40,820 bases of DNA from DATJZH01 sp035499215 (GTDB lineage Bacteria > Actinomycetota > Actinomycetes > Streptosporangiales > Streptosporangiaceae). The first letter of the stretch is position 1. Each line of letters begins with the position of its first letter. The DNA is taken from positions 1 to 40,820 of the forward strand of contig DATJZH010000137.1 of NCBI GenBank assembly GCA_035499215.1, written 5' to 3'. The notes under the pieces are model-generated. The model ran no database searches and was not told where the DNA came from. It worked only from the letters and a program-made list of their open reading frames with translations. Made by a program: the position numbers and the translations under genes. This document shows positions 8,747-17,184 of the stretch, in pieces.

Positions 8747-10346
8747 TTGGCCGTGGCCGCTGAAGGATGTCCGGGATCCGCGGTCCCGCTGCGGCTGGCG
8801 GAGGCTGCCGGGGTGCTGTCGCTGGCGACGGACCTGGCGATGGGCCAGCCGCTGGAGCACGGCTTGCGCACCGCGGTGCTGGCGGTGCGGGTCGCCAGGG
8901 CGATGGGGCTGAGCGAGGACGACCAGGCGACGGTGTTCTATACCGGCCTGCTGCATTTCGCCGGCTGCACCGCCGAGAACTTTATTGACGCCGGGTTCTT
9001 CGGTGACGAGCTTGCTGCCCGGCCGCAGATGATGCCCGCGTTCCTCGGGACCCGGCGAGGGTTAGTCACTGCCGCGATGCGAGTCGCGCACTCCGGCAGC
9101 ACTCCGCTGGCGCGGGCCGCGGCCATGACCCGCTCAGCCGCTGGAGGCGTTGCCGAGTTCCGCAGGTGGGCTCGCACGCATTGCGACGTGGCCCGGCTGT
9201 TAGGCGCACGGATGGGCCTGACCCCCGAGGTCCAGGTGGCGCTCGGCCACCTGTATGAGCGGTGGGACGGTAAGGGCATGCCCGGCGATCTGCGCGGCGA
9301 GCAGATCCCGCTCGCAGTGCGACTGATGCATGTCGCCCAGGACGCGGACATGGCCTGGCAGCACGGTGGCGCCTTGCTGGCCAGCCGGGTGGTGTCCAGC
9401 CGCGCGGGATCCGGCATGGACCCGCGGGCAGCGGCAGCGTTCCTGGCACTGGGCGACAGGGCCTTCACCAGCCTGGACCAGCCGTCGGTCTGGGACCTGG
9501 CGACGGCCGCGGAACCCGGCCCGCGGCCGTCTGTAACCGGGGACCGGCTGGATTCCTGCCTGGCGGCAGTCGCTGACTTCGCCGACCTGAAGAGCATGTG
9601 GACTATCGGGCACTCTCGGGCCGTGGCCGGGCTTGCCGCGCGGGCCGGCGTGATAGCCGGACTGCCCGCGCTGGATGTGCAGCAGCTGCGCCGGGCCGCT
9701 CTGGTACGATATCGGCCGGGTCACGGTGCCGGTCCGGGTATGGGCGAAGCGGGGTCCGCTGACCAGAGACGAGCGCGAGCAGGTGCGGCTGCACGCCTAC
9801 CACAGCGAGCGCGCGCTTGATGTGGCTGTGGGGCTGCGCCCGCTGGCCAGGCTGGCCGGGTCGCACGGCGAGCGCTGCGACGGATCCGGCTACCACCGTG
9901 GCAGCCGCGCGGCCGATCTGCCGCTGACGGCCTGGCTGCTCGCGGCGGCCGACTGCCATCAGGCGATGCGCGAGCCTCGCGCGCACCGGCCCGCGCTGTC
10001 TCCGGACGTGGCCTCGGACGAGCTGTGCCGCGAGTCGGAGGCCGGCCGGCTGGCGCCGGAGGCGGTGAACGCGGTGCTCACCGCCGCGGGGCAGCCGCGG
10101 CGGGCCGCGCCGAGGCCGGCCGGGCTGTCAGAGCGGGAGTGTGAGGTGCTGGCCCTGCTGGCCCGCGGGCTGGCCACCAAGCAGATTGCCCGCCAGATGG
10201 GGATCTCCCCGAAGACCTGCGACCACCACATCCAGAGCCTGTACGGCAAGGCCGGAGTGTCCACCCGTTCTGGGGCAACGCTCTTCGCGCTGGAGCACGG
10301 CCTGGTCAGCCAGGACCCGGGGCTGCGTCCGGGCGCTCGCCTATAG
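8747..10346 (+). pseudogene. HD-domain/LuxR-type transcriptional regulator, frameshifted
   Basis: Two frames together encode one protein of about 530 aa. Frame one (from TTG 8747 or GTG 8753) gives an HD-GYP-like half with HLYERWDGKGMPGDLRGEQIP and runs off frame after QQLRRAALV. Frame two resumes with DIGRVTVPVRVWAKRGPLT, then HGERCDGSGYHRG, then a LuxR helix-turn-helix (GLSERECEVLALLARGLATKQIA) ending at 10346. The break is at 9701-9710 (CTGGTACGAT), where two bases appear missing from a Val-His-Asp stretch, so the HD metal-binding histidine is lost. It may be a pseudogene or a sequencing error. In-frame TTA codons occur at 9062 and 9200. The start is uncertain because no ribosome binding site is clear. 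Confidence 0.75.
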
Positions 10347-10522
10347 CGTCATAACCGGCCGCCCGAACAGGATACTGCGAATGCTCCCCTGCTAGGGAGT
10401 TCTCCCCATACCCCGCCGGCACGCACCTGCGTAGCGTGCTGCAGTGCAGGTCCCAGAGGTCGCGTAAGTCGCTGTCGGCCACCCTGAATCCGGCTGCGGC
10501 TGCGAAGCCAAAGGAGCTGGTC
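10347..10522 (+). promoter_or_regulatory. Structured leader before the resolvase-like gene
   Basis: This 176 bp gap holds several short inverted repeats. They are GGGAG-TT-CTCCC at 10395-10406, GCACGC pairing with GCGTGC, and ACCTGC pairing with GCAGGT around 10420-10455. AAGGAG at 10511-10516 is the ribosome binding site for the ATG at 10523. A promoter was not identified. Confidence 0.3.
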
Positions 10523-10903
10523 ATGACGATGGCTGAGCGGCCAGCCGCCTACATCGGCGGTCCGTCCTGCTCTGATGACGGCGTTCTTGCGGATCGGCAG
10601 GCGATGGCGCAGGCAGCCCGGCAGCGCGGCTGGCCAGCCCCGGCGATCTACGCCGACGACGGCCCCGGTCAGGCCGGCCGTCCCGGCCCTGCCCTGGGCA
10701 GGCTGGAAGCGGCGGTCATCGCTGGCCGTCACGACGGCCTGCTCGTGGCCGTGCCCGGCACGCTCGGCAACCCTGCGCCGCTCATGCGGCTGCTCTCCCA
10801 CTGCACGCGGCACGGCGTGACCGTCAGCTTTGTCCCGCCCCTCGCCGCCGGCTGCCCGAATGCGTCAGCCCGGACAGCGGTCAGCGCCGGTTGTCGCAAG
10901 TGA
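10523..10903 (+). CDS. Small degenerate serine-recombinase-like protein
   Basis: The product is 126 aa and resembles the N-terminal catalytic domain of serine resolvases: a beta strand AAYIGG, a helix around 25-36, then ADDGPGQAGRPGPALGRLEAAVIAGRHDGLLVAV (45-77) and a helix LMRLLSHCTRHGVTVSFV. There is no DNA-binding domain. Key catalytic parts are changed. The usual Y-x-R-V-S segment reads YIGGPS, and the usual DRLSR segment reads PGTLGN, so both arginine positions are lost. It is probably not an active recombinase; it may be a domesticated or decaying remnant. AAGGAG 6 nt before the ATG fixes the start, so an in-frame extension to 10436 is not used. Confidence 0.6.
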   Translation: MTMAERPAAYIGGPSCSDDGVLADRQAMAQAARQRGWPAPAIYADDGPGQAGRPGPALGRLEAAVIAGRHDGLLVAVPGTLGNPAPLMRLLSHCTRHGVTVSFVPPLAAGCPNASARTAVSAGCRK

Positions 10904-11075
10904 CAAGGGCGTTAAGGCCGGGGCCGAATATGCGCGCGGTGCCCGGGTGGATAGCATCCCGCGACCGGAGTGTACGGTCCGGCTCGCTCGCGTCAGCCTG
11001 ATCGCCAGCGAGGGCCGCGCGGCCGCGATCACCCGGCCCTTGGCCCGCTGCAAGCGGCCAGCTGGCGGCGCCAGC

Positions 11076-11768
11076 TCAGCCCTCCGCCTTGACGGCCCCC
11101 GGCGGATCGCTCGCGCCGACAACACCGATCGGGCAGGAGACGCCGGTTCCGTGGTCGGGACAGTACCCGTTCGGGTTCTTGCCGCTTGAAAGATACTGCT
11201 GGTGATAATCCTCGGCGAAGTAGAAGTCCGAGGCCCTCACTACCTCGGTGGTGATCTGCGGAAACCCGGCCTCGGCGAGCCTCTTCTGGTAGGCGGCCAG
11301 CGACTGCTCCGCTTCGGCTTGCTGCTCCGGCGAGAAATAGAAGATCGCCGACCGGTACTGCGTGCCGGTGTCGTTGCCCTGGCGCATGCCCTGCGTCGGG
11401 TCATGAGATTCCCAGAAGATCTTGAGCAGCGCGCCGTAGGAGATCTTCGCCGGGTCGAAAACGACCCGGACTGTCTCGGCGTGCCCGGTCCTGCCGCTGC
11501 ATACTTCCGCATAGGCCGGGTTCGGGGTAAAGCCGCCCTCGTAGCCCACCGAAGTTGAGATCACGCCCGGGGTCTGCCAGAAAATCCGCTCGGCCCCCCA
11601 GAAGCACCCGAGCGCGAACTCGGCAATCTCGGAACCGTCCGGATACGGCGGCCGCAAGGGCGTGCCGAGCACCGCGTGCCGGTCGGGCACGGGCATCTGC
11701 TCCGCCCGGCCGGGCAGTGCCTCGCCCGGCGTGATCATCCGTGCCTTGCGGAGTCGGAAAAGTCGCAC
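11076..11768 (-). CDS. msrA: Peptide methionine sulfoxide reductase MsrA
   Basis: This enzyme reduces methionine-S-sulfoxide in proteins and free methionine, using thioredoxin. It acts in the cytoplasm against oxidative damage. The active-site motif GCFWGAE is present (nucleophile Cys). The family features GYEGG, GRTGHAE and SHDPTQGMRQGNDTGTQYRS follow in order. The C-terminus has NPNGYC and a further SCPIG, giving resolving cysteines. The GTG at 11768 is chosen because GAGGAG lies 7 nt upstream; the longer in-frame ORF to 11849 has no such site. The product is 230 aa, normal for actinobacterial MsrA with its short N-terminal extension. It is transcribed after the IclR gene with a 150 nt gap. 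Confidence 0.93.
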   Translation of the reverse strand: MRLFRLRKARMITPGEALPGRAEQMPVPDRHAVLGTPLRPPYPDGSEIAEFALGCFWGAERIFWQTPGVISTSVGYEGGFTPNPAYAEVCSGRTGHAETVRVVFDPAKISYGALLKIFWESHDPTQGMRQGNDTGTQYRSAIFYFSPEQQAEAEQSLAAYQKRLAEAGFPQITTEVVRASDFYFAEDYHQQYLSSGKNPNGYCPDHGTGVSCPIGVVGASDPPGAVKAEG

Positions 11769-11918
11769 AGCTGCCTCCTCGCCAGAGCCCGGCACCGCCG
11801 GCCAGCCGCGTACCGGAACCGCCCGACCCGCGCACCGGGGCAACAACAAGCGGGCGCGCGCGATTCCCCGAAGCTCCGGCGGTGCCGCAGCAGGAACTCG
11901 ACCCGGCCTGCGGCGAAG

Positions 11919-12779
11919 CTACCCGCGACCATGCGCCCGCAGGTCGGCCTCGATCAGGGCAGCGGTTTCCAGCAGGGCGGGGGCAATCTCCGTGCGCATG
12001 GCCGCCAGGCTTACCCGGCTCGCGTGCGCGGAGACATTGATGGCTGCCATCCCGACGTCCGCCGGTCCCCTGATCGGCGCGGCGACCGCACGCAGGCCCT
12101 CTTCGAGTTCCTGGTCGACGATCGCATACCCCTGCCGCGCGACGTCGCCGAGGATGGCGCGCAGCTGGCCTTGATCGGTCACTGTCCGGCTGGTGAACGG
12201 CTCGAGGGTCACCTCGGCGAGGTAGCGGTCAAGCTCGTCATCGGCCATGGCCGCGAGCAGCACTCTGCCCATCGACGTCGCGTACGCCGCAAAGCGCGTG
12301 CCCACCGAGATCGTGACAGTCATGATCCGCTTAGTAGGCACTCGCACGACGTAGACGATCTGGTGACCGTCGAGCACCGAGATGGAAGAGGACTCGTGCA
12401 GCCGCGCGACAAGCTCCTCCACGTGCGGCGCGGCGACCTCGGGCAGCGTGAGGCCGGACAGGTAGGCGTAGCCCAGCTCGAGCACCCGCGGCCGCAGCGA
12501 GAATTCCCGGCCGTCGCACCGCACGTATCCGAGCTTGACCAGGGTCAGCAGGAACCGGCGCGCCGCTGCCCTGGTCAGGCCCGTGGCCCTGGCGACCTCA
12601 CTGAGGCTCAGCCGCTCGCGGTCGGGCCCGAACGCGCGTATTACGGCCAGGCCGCGGTCCAGTGACTGCACGAAGTCGCTGTTTCGGGCACCGGCACGCC
12701 CCTCGGCCGCCGCCGCGCCGGTGACCGGGCGATGCCCCGGAGCAGCCGCATCGTCCGGTGTGCGCCCCGAGGCTCTCAT
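11919..12779 (-). CDS. IclR-family transcriptional regulator (PcaR/PobR-like)
   Basis: The product is 286 aa. A disordered N-terminal tail (1-35) is followed by a winged helix-turn-helix (about 36-95, LSLSEVARATGLTRAAARRFL). The IclR effector-binding domain (about 105-280) contains VRVPTKRIMTVTISVGTRFAAYATSMGR and a C-terminal GLRAVAAPIRG. The pattern resembles PcaR/PcaU regulators of aromatic acid (beta-ketoadipate) catabolism, but no catabolic gene lies nearby, so the target is unknown. The start is the only ATG in this frame at this point; upstream sequence has just a weak AGGT. It lies 45 nt after the polyprenyl synthase gene on the same strand and could be read through from it. Confidence 0.9.
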   Translation of the reverse strand: MRASGRTPDDAAAPGHRPVTGAAAAEGRAGARNSDFVQSLDRGLAVIRAFGPDRERLSLSEVARATGLTRAAARRFLLTLVKLGYVRCDGREFSLRPRVLELGYAYLSGLTLPEVAAPHVEELVARLHESSSISVLDGHQIVYVVRVPTKRIMTVTISVGTRFAAYATSMGRVLLAAMADDELDRYLAEVTLEPFTSRTVTDQGQLRAILGDVARQGYAIVDQELEEGLRAVAAPIRGPADVGMAAINVSAHASRVSLAAMRTEIAPALLETAALIEADLRAHGRG

Positions 12780-12824
12780 GCCATGCCATGCTAGCGTGAC
12801 CTGCCGCGGGCCCGGCCCGTGCGC

Positions 12825-13820
12825 CTAACCCGTGCGCTCCACGACGTACTCGCACAGCGCTTCGAATGCCGCCCTGGCAGGCACGTCGGGAAGGGCGGCG
12901 ATCTCCGCTGCGGCGGCGTCGGTCCAGCGCTTGAGGTCGGCGCGGGCTCTGTCCATGGCCGGGTGACATCGCAGCAGCTCGAGCGCCTCGGCATGCAGTG
13001 CGGGGTCGGCCAGGTCACAGCGGCTCAGCAGCTCTACCAGCCGGGCATCGCCCGGCCCGGCCGAGCGCAGCGCGTGCAGCGCCGGCAGCGTCCGGACGCC
13101 TTCCCGCAGATCCGTGCCCGGCGTCTTGCCCGACTCGGCGGACTCGCTGGCCACGTCGAGGATGTCGTCGGACAGCTGCCAGGCAACGCCGATCGCCTCG
13201 CAGGCTGGTGTTATCCGGGCCACGATCTCGTCCGGTGCGCCGGAGAACAGCGCGCCGAAAAGACCGGAGGTGGCGATCAGCGACGCGGTCTTCTCGGTAA
13301 TCACGCTCAGGTAGTGATCCAGCGGGTCCTCGCCGGGCTGCGCGCCGATTGTCTCGGATATCTGGCCGGCGACCAGCCGGGCGAAAGTCCTCGCCTGGAT
13401 CCTGATCGCGTCAGGCCCGAGCTCGGCGAGGATCTGCGAGGCACGCGCGAAGAGGAAGTCGCCAGTCAGGATGGCGACGGTGTTGTCCCAGCGCGAGTTG
13501 GCGCTGGGCGTCCCGCGGCGGACGGCCGCCTCGTCCATAACGTCGTCGTGGTACAAGGTCGCCAGGTGGGTGAGCTCGATGGCCACGGCGGCGGGCACGA
13601 TGCGCGCGTCCATGGGGTTGCCGAACTGCCCGGCTAGCAGCACGAGCGTCGCCCGGAACCGCTTCCCGCCGGCATCGATCAGGTGCGCGGATGTCTGCGC
13701 CAGCAGGTCGTGCTGCGCGCGCGCAGCCGCCCGCAGGCCATCCTCGACCCGGGCGAGGCCGTCGACGACGTCTGATGCCAGCGCGGCGTCGTACAGTTCC
13801 ACCGGCGGAGCGGCACTCAC
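12825..13820 (-). CDS. Long-chain trans-polyprenyl diphosphate synthase
   Basis: This enzyme makes the polyprenyl diphosphate side chain, probably for menaquinone, by repeated condensation of isopentenyl diphosphate. The product is 331 aa. Both aspartate-rich motifs are intact: D92-D-V-M-D96 (first) and D218-D-I-L-D222 (second), with GGKRFR (51-56) for diphosphate binding. Alanine, not an aromatic residue, lies five positions before the first motif, which in this family favours long products (C35-C50). The gene follows nuoN by 145 nt on the same strand, in keeping with a joint respiratory-quinone role. The start is GTG at 13820 with GGGGG a few bases upstream. Heptaprenyl to nonaprenyl product length cannot be told from sequence. 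Confidence 0.9.
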   Translation of the reverse strand: MSAAPPVELYDAALASDVVDGLARVEDGLRAAARAQHDLLAQTSAHLIDAGGKRFRATLVLLAGQFGNPMDARIVPAAVAIELTHLATLYHDDVMDEAAVRRGTPSANSRWDNTVAILTGDFLFARASQILAELGPDAIRIQARTFARLVAGQISETIGAQPGEDPLDHYLSVITEKTASLIATSGLFGALFSGAPDEIVARITPACEAIGVAWQLSDDILDVASESAESGKTPGTDLREGVRTLPALHALRSAGPGDARLVELLSRCDLADPALHAEALELLRCHPAMDRARADLKRWTDAAAAEIAALPDVPARAAFEALCEYVVERTG

Positions 13821-13935
13821 TCGGGCCCCCTCATCGGTTTGCCGGTGCGTCCTGCCGAACCGGCATCAGCGCATTGATTGCCAAGCCACCCCCAAGATAT
13901 GTGCAAGCCTAGGTAATGCGAGCTGTGGCGGCGCC

Positions 13936-13959
13936 AGCGCCCAGGGCCGCCGGGGCGCT
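13936..13959 (-). terminator. Possible terminator after nuoN
   Basis: AGCGCCC (13936-13942) and GGGCGCT (13953-13959) form a perfect 7-bp stem with a 10-nt loop, starting 6 nt after the nuoN stop on the transcribed strand. There is no U-tract, which is common in actinobacterial terminators. Read-through into the polyprenyl synthase gene is possible. Confidence 0.35.
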
Positions 13960-13965
13960 TGTCCG

Positions 13966-15552
13966 TCAGCGGACGAACAGCTGGATGGCGGCATGATTGG
14001 CCAGGCTGAGCAGCGGCTGGGGCACGATCCCGAGCACGAGCGTTGCCGCTGCGCCGACCGCGACGGCCAGCCCGGTGAAAGCGCTGGGCCTGACCACGGA
14101 GGGCCCGTCGGGCGCTGGCTCGCTGAAGAACATCAGCACGATCACCCGGACGTAGGGAAATGCCAGGATGGCGCTGCTGATGACCCCGACGACCACCAAG
14201 GGCAGCGCACCGCCCCGGATGGCCGCCTGGAACACCGCGAACTTGCTGGTGAAGCCGCTCGTCAGCGGGATGCCGGCGAACGCGATGAGGAACAGCGCGA
14301 AGACGCCGGCCACCAGCGGCGAGCGCCTGCCCAGGCCAGCCCAGCGGGACAGGTGCGCGGCTTCGCCGGTCTGGTCTCTGACCAGCGTGACCACCGCGAA
14401 GGCGCCGATCGTCGCGAACCCGTAGGCGGCGAGGTAGAACATGCTGCCGGACAGGCCAGCGATGTTCGTCGCGACCACGCCGGTCAGGATGTAGCCGGCC
14501 TGCGCGATCGATGAATAGGCGAGCAGCCGCTTCACGTCGGTCTGGGTGATCGCGACGATCGACCCGACCAGCATGGTCAGGATGGCGATGGCCCACATCG
14601 CCGGCCGCCACGTCCAGGTCAGCTGCCCGAAGGCGACGTAGAACACGCGCAGCAGCGCGCCGAACGCGGCGACCAGGGTGCAGGAGGCCATCAGCGCGGT
14701 GACCGGCGTCGGGGCGCCCTGGTAGACGTCGGGCTTCCAGTTCTGGAACGGCACTGCCCCGATCTTGAAGAACAGGCCGAGGCCGAGCAGCGCGATCCCG
14801 GCATACAGCAGGGTGGTGGAGCCGACGTTCGCCGCGGCGGCGGCGGCGATGGCCGACAGCCGGACCGAGCCCGCGTAGCCGTAGAGCATGGCAATCCCGA
14901 ACAGGAAGAACGCCGAGGAGAACGCGCCGAGCAGGAAGTACTTCATGGCCGCCTCCTGCGAGAGCAGGCGGCGGCGGCGGGCCAGGCCGCACAGCAGGTA
15001 CAGCGGCAGCGACAGCACTTCGAGCGCGACGAACATTGTCAGCAGGTCATTGGCGGCCGGGAACAGCAGCATGCCGCCGATCGCGAACATGGTCAGCGGG
15101 TAGACCTCGGTGTGGCTGATGCCCGCTTCCAGGCCCTCCCGCTCCTCGGCGCTGCCGGGGATGGCGGCGGCCTGCGCGGCGAACGCGCTGACCTGGTGCG
15201 AGGACTCCGCGATCAGCAGCACGCTGACGAATGCGAGCACCAGGATGGTGCCCTGGATGAAGAAAGTCGGCCGGTCGATCGCCACGGCGCCGACCGCGGC
15301 GATGTGGCCGGGGCTGCGGCGGGTGAAGATGCTGCTGGTGGCGGCCACCACGACGGTCAGCACGAACGCTCCGGCGAGCCCGCCCAGGGCGAGCGTGATG
15401 TGCAGGACGCGGCGCAGCCGCCGGGCGGCGAACGCCTCGACCAGGACTCCGGCCACCGCCACGCCGAAGACCAGGAGCATCGGCGAGAGCAGGCCGAACT
15501 CGATATGCGGCGCGGGGATCGCTGGCGCGAGTGCGGCAACCGGCCCGGTCAC
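13966..15552 (-). CDS. nuoN: NADH-quinone oxidoreductase subunit N
   Basis: This is an antiporter-like membrane subunit of complex I, helping proton translocation in the cytoplasmic membrane. The product is 528 aa with about 14 hydrophobic helices. The Proton_antipo_M signature region includes MFVALEVLSLPLYLL (the conserved membrane Glu), LKYFLLGAFSSAFFLFG-like sequence and VKRLLAYSSIAQAGY. The GTG at 15552 has AAGGAG 6 nt upstream and shares four bases (GTGA) with the nuoM stop. It is the last gene of the nuo run, followed by a likely terminator hairpin. Confidence 0.95.
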   Translation of the reverse strand: MTGPVAALAPAIPAPHIEFGLLSPMLLVFGVAVAGVLVEAFAARRLRRVLHITLALGGLAGAFVLTVVVAATSSIFTRRSPGHIAAVGAVAIDRPTFFIQGTILVLAFVSVLLIAESSHQVSAFAAQAAAIPGSAEEREGLEAGISHTEVYPLTMFAIGGMLLFPAANDLLTMFVALEVLSLPLYLLCGLARRRRLLSQEAAMKYFLLGAFSSAFFLFGIAMLYGYAGSVRLSAIAAAAAANVGSTTLLYAGIALLGLGLFFKIGAVPFQNWKPDVYQGAPTPVTALMASCTLVAAFGALLRVFYVAFGQLTWTWRPAMWAIAILTMLVGSIVAITQTDVKRLLAYSSIAQAGYILTGVVATNIAGLSGSMFYLAAYGFATIGAFAVVTLVRDQTGEAAHLSRWAGLGRRSPLVAGVFALFLIAFAGIPLTSGFTSKFAVFQAAIRGGALPLVVVGVISSAILAFPYVRVIVLMFFSEPAPDGPSVVRPSAFTGLAVAVGAAATLVLGIVPQPLLSLANHAAIQLFVR

Positions 15553-17162
15553 GGGAAGCTCCTTCTTCCGGCGCTGGTGACCGGGCTAGCCGGATGCGGC
15601 GGGACCGGGTCGGTGGAATGCGCCTGCACCAGGGTCTGGTGCACGGCGGGATTGATCACGTTGAGCGCGGGCTGGGGATAGACGCCCAGTGCGATGACCA
15701 GCACGATCAGCGGGCCCACGGCCCACAGCTCGCGGGCGCGCAGGTCCGGCATGGCCGCGACCTCCTGGCGCACCGGCCCGGTCATGGTCCGCTGGTACAT
15801 CCACAGGATGTAGATCGCGGCCAGGATGATGCCGACGGTGGCCAGGACGGCGGCCGCCTCATAGCGGGTGAACGTCCCGATCAGCACGAGGAACTCGCTG
15901 ACGAAGGTGGACAGGCCGGGCAGCGCAAGGCCCGCGAGCCCGGCGATCAGGAACAGCCCGGCCAGCACCGGCGCCACCTTCTGCACGCCGCCGTAGTCGG
16001 CGATCAGCGACGAGCGCCGCCGCGCCATCATGAATCCGGCCAGGATGAACAGGGCGCCGGTAGCGAAGCCGTGGTTGACCATGTAGAGGGTCGCGCCGGT
16101 CTGGCCCTGGCTGGTCATCACGAAGATGCCCAGCGTGATCAGGCCCATGTGGGAAACCGAGGTGTAGGCGATCAGGCGCTTGAGGTCGCGCTGGCCGATC
16201 GCTACCACGGCGCCGTACAGGATCCCGACAACCGCCAGGGCGATGATCAGCGGCGTGAAGTAGTGCGCGGCCGACGGGAAGAGCTCCAGGCAGTACCGGA
16301 TCATGCCGAACGTGCCCACCTTGTCGAGCACCCCGACCAGCAGCACAGCTGCGCCGGGCTGGGCGGCCGTGGCCGCGTCCGGCAGCCAGGTGTGGAACGG
16401 CCACACCGGGGCCTTGATCGCGAACGCGATGAAGAAGCCGAGGAACAGCCATTTCTGCGTCGTCGGGCTCAGCGCGACGTGGGTGAGCTGGCTGAACAGG
16501 AAGGTGCCCGGATGACCGCCGCGGGCCGAGTACACGTAGAGCGCGATCACCGCGACCAGCATGAGCAGCCCGCCGAGCAGGCTGTAGAGAAGGAACTTCA
16601 CCGCCGCGTACTGGCGCTGGCCGACGCCGAAACTGCCGATCATGAAGTACATCGGGATCAGCATGGCCTCGAAGAACACGTAGAACAGGAACACGTCAGT
16701 GGCGGCAAAGACGCCGATCATCATGGTCTCGAGCACCAGCATCAGCGCGAAATAGGTCCTCGCGCTGCGCCGGGCCGGCGCCTCGCCGGCCGGATTCGAC
16801 CCGCCCTCGACGTCGTTCCAGGAGGCCAGGATGACCACCGGCATCAAGATCACGGACATCAGGATCAGGACGAGGGCGATGCCGTCCACGCCCACCGCGT
16901 AATGCACGCCGAACTGCGGGATCCACCGGTAGGTCTGGGCGAACTGGAAATGCGGGCCATGCGGCTTGAACGCCGCGGCCATCGCGATCGTCACAGCCAG
17001 GGTGATGAGGGAGAAGACCAGCGCGATGCGCTTGACCAGCAGGTCGCGGGCGCGCCGGCCCGCCGCGGCGCCGGGCGGGGGCCGGCCCGGCGTCAGCGCG
17101 ATCGCCAGCGCGCCGGCCAGCGGGACCGCGCCCGCCACTGTCAGCCAGGGAAATGTGCTCAT
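15549..17162 (-). CDS. nuoM: NADH-quinone oxidoreductase subunit M
   Basis: This is the second antiporter-like subunit of complex I, in the membrane arm. The product is 537 aa with about 14 transmembrane segments. Family features are VFLFYVFFEAMLIPMYFMIG (essential membrane Glu), FGFFIAFAIKAPVWPFHTWLPDA (broken helix with Lys) and LKRLIAYTSVSHMG. The ATG at 17162 lies 22 nt after the nuoL stop, and the TGA overlaps the nuoN start. Length and motifs are normal, so it should be functional. Confidence 0.96.
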   Translation of the reverse strand: MSTFPWLTVAGAVPLAGALAIALTPGRPPPGAAAGRRARDLLVKRIALVFSLITLAVTIAMAAAFKPHGPHFQFAQTYRWIPQFGVHYAVGVDGIALVLILMSVILMPVVILASWNDVEGGSNPAGEAPARRSARTYFALMLVLETMMIGVFAATDVFLFYVFFEAMLIPMYFMIGSFGVGQRQYAAVKFLLYSLLGGLLMLVAVIALYVYSARGGHPGTFLFSQLTHVALSPTTQKWLFLGFFIAFAIKAPVWPFHTWLPDAATAAQPGAAVLLVGVLDKVGTFGMIRYCLELFPSAAHYFTPLIIALAVVGILYGAVVAIGQRDLKRLIAYTSVSHMGLITLGIFVMTSQGQTGATLYMVNHGFATGALFILAGFMMARRRSSLIADYGGVQKVAPVLAGLFLIAGLAGLALPGLSTFVSEFLVLIGTFTRYEAAAVLATVGIILAAIYILWMYQRTMTGPVRQEVAAMPDLRARELWAVGPLIVLVIALGVYPQPALNVINPAVHQTLVQAHSTDPVPPHPASPVTSAGRRSFP

Positions 17163-17184
17163 GGGATCCGCAGCCTCATCCGCT

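Noticed and set aside
9701..9710. Programmed ribosomal frameshift in the HD/LuxR gene
   Set aside because: No slippery heptamer or downstream pseudoknot is visible, and the join would lose the key histidine.
9675..10346. Independent gene starting at ATG 9675
   Set aside because: The first residues are out-of-frame sequence of the upstream half, there is no ribosome binding site, and the conserved part begins at the frame break.
10395..10406. Second DosR-like box (GGGAGTTCTCCC)
   Set aside because: Spacing is 5-2-5, not 5-4-5, and the half-site is GGGAG instead of GGGAC.
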